Source: an uncultured Christensenellaceae bacterium
GTDB lineage: Bacteria; Bacillota; Clostridia; Christensenellales; Christensenellaceae
DNA length: 5,574 nucleotides
Reading direction: 5' to 3'
Assembly (NCBI GenBank): GCA_934438035.1
Contig: CAKSBK010000077.1
Span: 1-5,574 of the forward strand
The translations under genes were made by a program, and so were the position numbers. The notes under the pieces are model-generated. The model saw only the letters and a program-made list of their open reading frames with translations, was not told where the DNA came from and did not search any database. Shown here piece after piece: positions 1-5,417 of this stretch. Every line of letters begins with the position of its first letter. The stretch's first letter is position 1.

Positions 1-508
1 AAAAGGACCTTTGGACGTCTACGGAAAAACGAAGCTTTTGGGAGAAGAGGCGGTAAAGCAAACGCTTAAAAAGTATTTTATAGTGCGAATCTCCTGGGTG
101 TTCGGCATAAACGGAAACAACTTCGTAAAAACCATGAGGAAGCTTTCAAAAACTCACGACGTATTAACCGTCGTTTGCGACCAGGTCGGATCTCCTACGT
201 ATACTGCGGACCTTGCGCCGCTTTTATGCGACATGGTTATGACGGAAAAATACGGAACATATCACGCCACAAACGAGGGCTATTGCTCTTGGGACGAATT
301 TGCAAGGACGATATTCGAATATTCGGGTATTAACGTCAAGGTCAATTCCTGCACAACGGAGGAATACGGAGCAAAGGCGGCAAGACCTAAAAATTCCCGT
401 CTCAGCAAAAAAAGCCTTGACGAGGCGGGCTTTAAGAGACTGCCTATGTGGCGGGACGCTTTAAAGAGATATATTAAAGAGCTTGACGAAACGGAAAAGC
501 TCGATTAA
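1..508 (+). CDS. rmlD: dTDP-4-dehydrorhamnose reductase, C-terminal part (5' end outside window)
   Basis: This enzyme carries out the last step of dTDP-L-rhamnose synthesis, the NAD(P)H-dependent reduction of dTDP-4-dehydro-6-deoxy-L-mannose (dTDP-6-deoxy-L-lyxo-4-hexulose), in the cytoplasm. The reading frame is open from the left edge (first full codon at base 2) and ends at TAA 506-508. About 168 residues are visible of a protein that is usually 280-300 residues, so the N-terminal Rossmann nucleotide-binding part lies outside. Visible family marks, in order: the catalytic YxxxK as Y-G-K-T-K (bases 20-34) followed by LLGEE; IVRISWVFG; NNFVKTM; CDQVGSPTYTADLA, the substrate-side motif typical of RmlD; GTYHATNEGYCSWDEFA; and the C-terminal RPKNSRLSKKSL. 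The TTG at 11-13 is an internal leucine codon, not the start. The gene ends in its own terminator, so it is probably the last gene of an upstream rhamnose or polysaccharide operon. RmlD is far more likely than another short-chain reductase. Confidence 0.95.
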   Translation, partial: KGPLDVYGKTKLLGEEAVKQTLKKYFIVRISWVFGINGNNFVKTMRKLSKTHDVLTVVCDQVGSPTYTADLAPLLCDMVMTEKYGTYHATNEGYCSWDEFARTIFEYSGINVKVNSCTTEEYGAKAARPKNSRLSKKSLDEAGFKRLPMWRDALKRYIKELDETEKLD

Positions 509-517
509 AAATCATGT

Positions 518-547
518 GCCTTTCGCTTTTGCGTAAGGCGTTTTTTT
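518..547 (+). terminator. Intrinsic terminator of rmlD
   Basis: GCCTTTCGC (518-526) pairs with GCGTAAGGC (531-539) around a TTTT loop, with a single T-T mismatch inside the stem. One G and then seven T (541-547) follow. It starts ten bases after the rmlD stop codon. Stem, loop and T-run all fit a Rho-independent terminator, which separates rmlD from the next gene. Confidence 0.88.
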
Positions 548-713
548 ATAAAATGAGTTCAATGTGGGGAATAAAGCGTGAAAATCGGAGGATTTTTGCG
601 AAAAAAACCGAAAAAAACGTGATTTTACAAAAAATATACAAATAATATGAAATATTATTACAGTTTGTTTATAGCAAAGATAATCGCATTATAGTATACT
701 TTTATACGTAGCG
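548..713 (+). promoter_or_regulatory. AT-rich spacer upstream of the lipoprotein gene, with a tentative promoter
   Basis: This stretch holds no credible gene. Two overlapping -10-like hexamers, TATAGT (690-695) and TATACT (695-700), lie 14-24 bases before the ribosome binding site. The best -35 candidate is TTGTTT (665-670), 19 bases before TATAGT, so the pairing is imperfect. Three perfect inverted repeats are present: AAAATC/GATTTT (581-586 and 591-596), AATAATAT/ATATTATT (641-648 and 652-659) and GTATA/TATAC (694-698 and 703-707); the last overlaps the -10 candidates. A promoter is needed here because a strong terminator precedes the spacer, but its exact elements are uncertain. Confidence 0.4.
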
Positions 714-721
714 AAAGGAGG
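714..721 (+). promoter_or_regulatory. Ribosome binding site deciding the lipoprotein start
   Basis: AAAGGAGG is a near-perfect Shine-Dalgarno sequence. It lies 3 bases before GTG 725 and 9 bases before ATG 731. The spacing to GTG is too short, so ATG 731 is the preferred start. That start also gives the more usual lipoprotein leader, beginning MFKK. Confidence 0.85.
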
Positions 722-730
722 TATGTGCCG

Positions 731-1690
731 ATGTTTAAAAAAGTGCTTTGCATATGCGGGGCGATGCTGTTTTCTTTTTCTGTTTTCGGCTGTTCCTCCG
801 GTTATGAAACCGTTGCAAACGAAACAGGCTCAGACGGCATGGATTTTGCGGACGACGGCGTTTCTTACGCTCCCTCGGCAACGTCGGAAGCAGCCGAGGA
901 AAAAAACAGCTATGAAGACAGCGCCGATTATATCGGAACGATATATATTAACGAAGCTCAGATCACTCTCGGAATGACGACGCAAACGATTTTGGAGAAG
1001 CTTGAGGAAAAGGACGTTGTTTTTTCGCAGAGCGAGGTGCATGATTTCGGATATGACGAATCTACGGACGAAACTTTCTCCATAACGCTTACGGACGACG
1101 CTTGCATGAGTTATTATCTCGGCTTTAAAGACGATAAGCTGTCGTATATTATTTATAACGGGCTTATGGGAACGGATGAAGAATGGCTGAAAGAAAACGC
1201 AGAGGTGTTGTTTTACGTATATGATTGCTGCCCGCTTCCCGTGTATAAAAAAGGGGAGAATAAGGACGTTTTCGTATATAATATAGACGGAACGTATTAT
1301 ACTCAGATACATAATAAAAATGCGCTTTCCGGAGGGGAGAATTATATAAGCTTCAGACTCTCTTTGGAGGACAACACGTCAAACGACCCGGATATTATGG
1401 ATTCGGATATGCCGATATACGTTTTGAGCGATTATGCGCAGGGGCTTTATGAAAATAAAGGCATAGGCTTCAAAGCGGCGATAGACATAGTCCGCGATAA
1501 ATTCGGAACGACCAACAGCCAGGGAGCAGCGCAGGATTATTACGGCGAAAACGTAGTGCTTTATAACCAAAAGCTGTGGTATAACATAGCTTGGACGCAG
1601 CTCGCTACGGGAGAGAGCGAGGAGCTGAATAGCTCGTTTAACGGAAATATTCTTGTTTCGCTTGACGGAAGCGAGACGGTGCAATATTGA
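731..1690 (+). CDS. Predicted secreted lipoprotein of unknown function
   Basis: I do not recognise the family. The 319-residue product starts with a lipoprotein signal peptide: positive MFKK, a hydrophobic stretch at residues 5-19, then the lipobox V-F-G-C with the lipidated cysteine at residue 21. This predicts export, cleavage before Cys21 and anchoring to the outer face of the cytoplasmic membrane. Residues 22-66 are rich in Ser, Ala, Asp and Glu and look like a flexible linker. The rest is acidic, tyrosine-rich and free of further membrane segments. Residues 78-92 (I-T-L-G-M-T-T and a short helix) recall the opening of BamE/BLIP-like domains, but this is only a resemblance. Residues 246-290 may be a second, diverged copy. 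Other cysteines are C125, C166 and C167. It lies between rmlD and a glycan export operon, which hints at an envelope role without showing one. Start ATG 731 is chosen over GTG 725 on ribosome binding site spacing. Confidence 0.8.
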   Translation: MFKKVLCICGAMLFSFSVFGCSSGYETVANETGSDGMDFADDGVSYAPSATSEAAEEKNSYEDSADYIGTIYINEAQITLGMTTQTILEKLEEKDVVFSQSEVHDFGYDESTDETFSITLTDDACMSYYLGFKDDKLSYIIYNGLMGTDEEWLKENAEVLFYVYDCCPLPVYKKGENKDVFVYNIDGTYYTQIHNKNALSGGENYISFRLSLEDNTSNDPDIMDSDMPIYVLSDYAQGLYENKGIGFKAAIDIVRDKFGTTNSQGAAQDYYGENVVLYNQKLWYNIAWTQLATGESEELNSSFNGNILVSLDGSETVQY

Positions 1691-1719
1691 TTTTGCGAAT
1701 TTGAAGGGCTTTTGGCAGT

Positions 1720-1748
1720 TTGACAACAATACTGTTTTATGCTATAAC
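1720..1748 (+). promoter_or_regulatory. Sigma-A (sigma-70 type) promoter of the glycosyltransferase/ABC exporter operon
   Basis: TTGACA at 1720-1725 is a perfect -35 box. It is followed by a 17-base spacer and the -10 box TATAAC at 1743-1748. TG at 1740-1741 adds an extended -10 (TGC before the hexamer). Transcription should begin near 1755, giving a leader of about 66 bases before ATG 1821. The operon can therefore be transcribed independently of the lipoprotein gene. Confidence 0.8.
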
Positions 1749-1763
1749 TTATTATAGTTTTTT
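1742..1763 (+). terminator. Possible weak terminator or operator overlapping the -10 box
   Basis: CTATAA (1742-1747) and TTATAG (1752-1757) form a perfect six-base inverted repeat around CTTA, followed directly by six T (1758-1763). The shape is that of an intrinsic terminator for the lipoprotein gene, which has no other visible terminator. The stem has only two G-C pairs, so termination would be weak. Because it covers the -10 box and the expected start site, it could instead be a repressor operator, or simply a chance result of AT-rich sequence. Confidence 0.35.
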
Positions 1764-1820
1764 GCGGCTTAAAGGCTCTTTTTTTCGTGAAATAAAACCT
1801 TAAAAGACCAAAGGAGAAAA

Positions 1821-3584
1821 ATGAATAAAAACTCTAACTCGGTGTCGGGCGCAAAAAAACCCGAAGGTAAGGCGAGACGCCTAATTCGTATTTTAAAGGA
1901 AGACGGCTTCGGCGTTGCGCTGTATAAATTAAAAGGCAGAATACAGAGAAACAAAAATGCGGCAAACGGACCGGCGTTTTTTGATAAGGAGCAGCTTTTA
2001 AAAGAAGAAACTACCGTATTTCCGAAGGACATTAAATATAGCGTTCTCGTGCCGCTTTTTAATACTCCGAAAGATTTTCTTACGCAGATGATAGATTCCG
2101 TTACGGCTCAGAGCTATAAAAACTGGGAGCTTTGCCTTGCGGACGGAAGCGACGAAGAGCATTCTTACGTAAAAGCTATTGCGGAGGAATACGCAAAAAA
2201 CGACGGGCGTATTAAATATAAAAAGCTTTTAAAAAACAAGGGTATTTCCGAGAACACAAACGAATGCATAAAAATGGCGACGGGAAATTACCTTGCGCTG
2301 TTTGACCATGACGATCTTCTGCACCCGAGCGTGCTTTTTGAATATGCAAAGGCGATATGCGAAAAAAATGCGGATTTTTTATATTGCGACGAGGACAAGT
2401 TTGAAACGCCGGAAAAAGGCTTTTACGACGCATATTATAAGCCCGACTTTGCGGTTGACGACTTAAGAGCAAACAACTATATATGCCATTTTACCGTATT
2501 TAAAAGAGAACTTTTAAATAAGGCGGGGCTTTTAAGAAGCGAGTTTGACGGCTCTCAGGATCATGACCTTATTTTAAGGCTGACGGAAAATGCGCAGTGC
2601 ATAGTTCATATACCTAAAGTGCTGTATCATTGGAGGGTAAGTAAGGCGTCTGTGGCGTGGAACCCTTACGCAAAGCCTTATACGATAGAAGCGGGAAAAA
2701 AGGCGGTCTTTGAGCATTTGAAAAGATGCGGAATTTCCGCAGAGGTTGAAAGCTCAAAGGCGCACCCCAATATTTACAGAATACGTTACGAGCTTACTTC
2801 AAAGCCGCTTGTGAGTATAATTATAAACGCCGGAACGAAAAAAGCCGCAGAAGAGCTTTTAAAATCCGTAAAAGATAATGCGGAATATGAAAATTACGAG
2901 ATAATTGCGCTTTATGAAAACCATGGTTCGGATATTCTGGAAAATGCGGCTTTTAAAGACGTATCGCATTTAAAGAATAAAAGCGTGCCGTCGCTTTTAA
3001 ATTACGGGGCGAGCCTTGCACAGGGCGAGCAGCTGTTGTTTTTAAACGGTGCGAAGCGCGTCTTTAGCAAAGGCTTTATCGGCGAGCTTTTGATGTTCGC
3101 TTTAAGAAAAGACGTGGGCGCCGCCGGCGCAATGCTGTTAAATCCGGGCAATACGGTTAACAGCGCCGGCATGATATTGGGAATAAACGGAACTGCAGGG
3201 GACGCCTTTTCGGGCGTTCCGGCAGGCTATTCGGGTTATTTCGGAAAATGCGCTTATCAAAGAGACGTTTTTGCGGTTTCGTCGGGCTGTATGATGATTA
3301 AAAAATCGGCGTTTATTGAAGCGGGCGGTTTTGACGAAGCGTATAAAGAGGCGCTTTTTGACGCGGATATATGCTTAAAGCTTGCGGATAAGGGATATAT
3401 AACGGCGTGGACTCCGTATGCGAAAATATGCGTTTTAAAAAAGACAAAAGCCGTTAACGGCGAAGACGCCGAACGCTTTAAGGAAAAATGGCGGGAGCGT
3501 ATTATAGCCGGAGACAGGTATTATAATCCCAATCTTTCGTTAAGACATACCGATTTTCGGGTTAAGGATAATTTCGAGCGGTAA
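1821..3584 (+). CDS. Two-domain family 2 glycosyltransferase, second domain degenerate
   Basis: The 587-residue protein is predicted to transfer a sugar from a nucleotide-sugar donor to a growing surface glycan at the cytoplasmic face of the membrane. No membrane segment is visible; the basic N-terminus (residues 12-45) could bind the membrane. Domain 1 (about 72-300) is a canonical GT-A/GT2 fold: YSVLVPLFNTP at 73-83, LADGSD at 106-111, the metal-binding DHDD at 162-165, CDEDKF at 189-194, SQDHDLILRL at 245-254 as the catalytic-base region, and HWRV at 270-273. Domain 2 (about 328-545) follows the GT2 outline (VSIII at 331-335, NYEII at 358-362, LLFLN at 405-409, VGAAGAMLL, SAGMILG, EAGGFDE at 500-506, TPYAKI), but the usual NDTE metal site reads N-G-A-K at 409-412. 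GT2 proteins with this two-domain layout are common in rhamnan and O-antigen type loci. Donor and linkage cannot be read from the sequence. AAAGGAG at 1810-1816 precedes the ATG by four bases. It is the first gene of a three-gene operon. Confidence 0.9.
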   Translation: MNKNSNSVSGAKKPEGKARRLIRILKEDGFGVALYKLKGRIQRNKNAANGPAFFDKEQLLKEETTVFPKDIKYSVLVPLFNTPKDFLTQMIDSVTAQSYKNWELCLADGSDEEHSYVKAIAEEYAKNDGRIKYKKLLKNKGISENTNECIKMATGNYLALFDHDDLLHPSVLFEYAKAICEKNADFLYCDEDKFETPEKGFYDAYYKPDFAVDDLRANNYICHFTVFKRELLNKAGLLRSEFDGSQDHDLILRLTENAQCIVHIPKVLYHWRVSKASVAWNPYAKPYTIEAGKKAVFEHLKRCGISAEVESSKAHPNIYRIRYELTSKPLVSIIINAGTKKAAEELLKSVKDNAEYENYEIIALYENHGSDILENAAFKDVSHLKNKSVPSLLNYGASLAQGEQLLFLNGAKRVFSKGFIGELLMFALRKDVGAAGAMLLNPGNTVNSAGMILGINGTAGDAFSGVPAGYSGYFGKCAYQRDVFAVSSGCMMIKKSAFIEAGGFDEAYKEALFDADICLKLADKGYITAWTPYAKICVLKKTKAVNGEDAERFKEKWRERIIAGDRYYNPNLSLRHTDFRVKDNFER

Positions 3585-3598
3585 AACCGCAAATTTTT
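3578..3598 (+). terminator. Small hairpin over the glycosyltransferase stop codon, possible attenuator
   Basis: GCGGT (3578-3582) pairs with ACCGC (3586-3590) around AAA, and the TAA stop lies within it. Three A and then five T (3594-3598) follow. It resembles a short intrinsic terminator, but the three A before the T-run and the short stem suggest low efficiency. It might trim read-through into the transporter genes or protect an mRNA end. Confidence 0.3.
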
Positions 3599-3626
3599 AG
3601 TCGCACGGCGGCGGACAGGAGAATAA

Positions 3627-4430
3627 ATGGACAGCAGCTTAAAGGGAATAAAGAGATTCACCTTTGATTTTAAAAAGTTTTTTCCTTTGCTATTAAACCT
3701 TTCCTCTAAGGATCTTAAATTAAAATACAGAAGATCCGTTTTGGGAATCCTTTGGAGCATATTAAACCCTCTGTTGACGATGATTGTTTTAACGCAGGTT
3801 TTCGGGCTTCTTTTAAAGGTGCAGGTGGAAAATTTCGCAACGTATTATATCGTAGGCGTATCAATTTGGAATTTCTTTTCAGAGGCTACAACTATTTCAA
3901 TGACGTCCATAATACAGTCCTCCGCGCTTATAAAAAAGGTGTACATACCGAAATATATTTTCCCTCTTGAGAAATGCCTTTTTGCGCTTATTAATTTTGC
4001 GTTCAGCCTTATAGCCGTAATTGCGGTAATGCTCTTCCAGGGCGTTTGGCCGACCTACACAATGTTCTTTGCGCCTATTCCGATATTATATTGCTTTATT
4101 TTCAGCGTGGGCTTCAGCCTTATTTTAAGCTCGCTTACGGTATATTTCAGAGATATAATGCATTTATACAGCGTGCTTTTGACGGTTTGGATGTATTTAA
4201 CGCCGATTATTTATCCGGAAACTTTGCTTGCGGACCATGAGCTTATTTACACCATAGTAAAATGCAACCCGCTTTATCACTTTGTAACATGCTTTAGAGA
4301 CGTGATGATGTATAACACCATTCCTTCTTTAAAAGAGAATCTTATTTGCATGGCAATTGCGTTCGGAACGCTTTTAATAGGCTCTCTGATATTCAGCAAG
4401 GCGGAAAAAAAGTTTATACTTCATATTTAA
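3627..4430 (+). CDS. ABC-2 type polysaccharide export permease (Wzm/RgpC/TagG-like)
   Basis: This is the membrane subunit of an ABC exporter that moves a lipid-linked polysaccharide or teichoic-acid-like polymer from the cytoplasm to the outer face of the membrane. At 267 residues it has the usual length. The family signature is clear: LSSKDLKLKYRRSVLGILWS at 25-44 (the interface helix with the YRRSxLGxLW motif), NPLL at 47-50, FRDIMH at 174-179, TPIIYP at 192-197, NPLYHFV at 214-220, and a charged C-terminus KAEKKF. About six hydrophobic segments are visible, near 42-63, 71-92, 116-138, 144-169, 179-200 and 238-257. The gap to the glycosyltransferase is 42 bases, with ribosome binding site AGGAG at 3617-3621. 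It is followed 12 bases later by its ATPase, and the pair is certain to work together. The exported glycan is unknown; a nearby rmlD suggests rhamnose. A gene symbol (wzm, rgpC, tagG) would over-commit. Confidence 0.93.
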   Translation: MDSSLKGIKRFTFDFKKFFPLLLNLSSKDLKLKYRRSVLGILWSILNPLLTMIVLTQVFGLLLKVQVENFATYYIVGVSIWNFFSEATTISMTSIIQSSALIKKVYIPKYIFPLEKCLFALINFAFSLIAVIAVMLFQGVWPTYTMFFAPIPILYCFIFSVGFSLILSSLTVYFRDIMHLYSVLLTVWMYLTPIIYPETLLADHELIYTIVKCNPLYHFVTCFRDVMMYNTIPSLKENLICMAIAFGTLLIGSLIFSKAEKKFILHI

Positions 4431-4435
4431 GGAGG
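4429..4435 (+). promoter_or_regulatory. Strong ribosome binding site overlapping the permease stop codon
   Basis: AAGGAGG begins inside the permease TAA stop (4428-4430) and lies seven bases before ATG 4443. Ribosomes finishing the permease would arrive on the ATPase initiation site, so the two subunits are probably translationally coupled. Confidence 0.85.
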
Positions 4436-4442
4436 AAGAGCT

Positions 4443-5177
4443 ATGAAAGACATTAACGCGGTAGAGCTTCGCAACGTAAATATGGAATTTAACATGAGCA
4501 AGGAAAAGCTTGAGAATTTAAAGGAATATTTTATTAAGCTTATGAAAAGACAGCTCATGTTTGAAAAATTCGTAGCTCTTGACAACGTTTCGCTTGACAT
4601 TAAAAAGGGAGACGTTTTCGGAATAGTAGGTTTAAACGGCTCGGGAAAGAGCACTACCTTAAAGCTTATTTCCGGAATACTTTCCCCCACGAGCGGCACG
4701 GTTAAAACAAGAGGAACGATTGCTCCGTTAATCGAGCTCGGCGCGGGCTTTGACATGGAGCTGACGGCGAGAGAAAACATATACTTAAACGGTTCGGTGC
4801 TCGGGTATTCGAGAAAATATATGAACGAAAAGTTTGATGAAATTGTGGATTTTTCGGAAATGTGGGATTTTCTTGACACGCCGATGAAAAACTATTCCTC
4901 CGGTATGGTGGCGAGAATAGGCTTTGCCATTGCCACAATGACCACGCCCGATATATTGATTGTCGACGAGATTTTGGCAGTAGGAGATTTCCATTTCCAA
5001 AAGAAGTGTGAAGACAGAATCAATAAAATAATGCAGGATGATACGACAGTAATCATGGTATCTCATTCAATTGACCAAATTGAGCGCCTGTGCAAGCATT
5101 GCATGTGGCTGGAAAAAGGAAAGGTTAAGATGATAGGAGACGTTAATGAGGTCTGCGACGCATATAAAAGCACCTGA
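4443..5177 (+). CDS. Polysaccharide ABC exporter ATPase, short form (Wzt/RgpD/TagH-like)
   Basis: This is the cytoplasmic ATPase that drives the permease encoded just upstream. The 244 residues hold one complete nucleotide-binding domain. Walker A is GLNGSGKST at 63-71. IELGAGFD at 97-104 sits where most ABC proteins have the Q-loop; this variant is typical of polysaccharide and teichoic-acid exporters. The signature motif is YSSGM at 151-155, Walker B is ILIVDE at 171-176, the D-loop region is LAVGD at 178-182, and the H-loop is SH at 207-208. Residues 15-44 are the usual family insertion before ALDNVSL. The protein ends just after the domain (DAYKST), so it lacks the C-terminal carbohydrate-binding domain found in longer Wzt or RgpD proteins of about 400 residues. 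All catalytic residues look intact. It is the last gene of the operon, 12 bases after the permease, and is followed by a strong terminator. Confidence 0.94.
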   Translation: MKDINAVELRNVNMEFNMSKEKLENLKEYFIKLMKRQLMFEKFVALDNVSLDIKKGDVFGIVGLNGSGKSTTLKLISGILSPTSGTVKTRGTIAPLIELGAGFDMELTARENIYLNGSVLGYSRKYMNEKFDEIVDFSEMWDFLDTPMKNYSSGMVARIGFAIATMTTPDILIVDEILAVGDFHFQKKCEDRINKIMQDDTTVIMVSHSIDQIERLCKHCMWLEKGKVKMIGDVNEVCDAYKST

Positions 5178-5181
5178 TATT

Positions 5182-5203
5182 AACCCGGGAAACCGGGTTT
5201 TTT
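5182..5203 (+). terminator. Intrinsic terminator of the exporter operon
   Basis: AACCCGG (5182-5188) and CCGGGTT (5193-5199) form a perfect seven-base stem closed by a GAAA tetraloop, followed by TTTT (5200-5203). It begins four bases after the ATPase stop codon. This is the best terminator in the window and separates the export operon from pckA. Confidence 0.93.
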
Positions 5204-5274
5204 GTTTTAAACATAATAGGAATAAGCTATTATCAAAAAGTCTTATAATATTGAACTATGAATGCATCAAACTG

Positions 5275-5303
5275 TTGATTTTTTAAAATTATCAGTCTAT
5301 AAT
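5275..5303 (+). promoter_or_regulatory. Sigma-A type promoter of pckA
   Basis: TTGATT (5275-5280) and a perfect TATAAT (5298-5303) are separated by 17 bases. Transcription should start near 5310, giving a leader of about 107 bases before the pckA ATG. Another TATAAT at 5244-5249 has no acceptable -35 box and is less likely. Confidence 0.72.
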
Positions 5304-5364
5304 ATAAGAAAGAAAAGTATAATGCCCGGTAAATAGGCTATTATAAGTAAACAAGCCGTTTTTT

Positions 5365-5377
5365 GCTCTTAAAGAGC
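5365..5377 (+). promoter_or_regulatory. Palindrome in the pckA leader
   Basis: GCTCTT, a central A and AAGAGC form a perfect 13-base palindrome in the predicted untranslated leader of pckA. It lies downstream of the promoter and about 26 bases before the ribosome binding site. It could be an operator for a regulator of gluconeogenesis or a small RNA hairpin. It does not match the catabolite-response element consensus. Confidence 0.3.
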
Positions 5378-5417
5378 TTAACATATTTTGTATATTCTAA
5401 GAAAAGAGGTTTAAAAA

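Noticed and set aside
11..13. TTG as the true start of the first gene
   Set aside because: The frame stays open to the left edge (K-G-P-L-D-V-Y), and the catalytic YxxxK lies in the middle of RmlD, so the start must be outside the window.
553..645. A 30-codon open frame beginning ATG AGT TCA in the spacer after rmlD
   Set aside because: It has no ribosome binding site, starts inside the terminator's T-run flank, and encodes a lysine-rich string typical of A-rich non-coding DNA.
725..730. GTG start adding two residues (M-P) to the lipoprotein
   Set aside because: It lies only three bases after AAAGGAGG, while ATG 731 has nine bases of spacing and gives the usual lipoprotein start.
830..1312. 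Antisense open frame of 160 codons across the lipoprotein gene
   Set aside because: It has no ribosome binding site or family features, and is a mirror of the codon pattern of the real gene on the + strand.
1764..1820. Possible riboswitch or second terminator in the leader of the glycosyltransferase gene
   Set aside because: The T-run at 1779-1785 has no stable stem before it (only AAAG/CTTT), and the leader of about 66 bases is too short and unstructured for a known riboswitch class.
4427..4879. Antisense open frame of 150 codons across the ABC ATPase
   Set aside because: The + strand carries Walker A, signature, Walker B and H-loop motifs in order, and the antisense product is serine/phenylalanine-rich with no recognisable domain.
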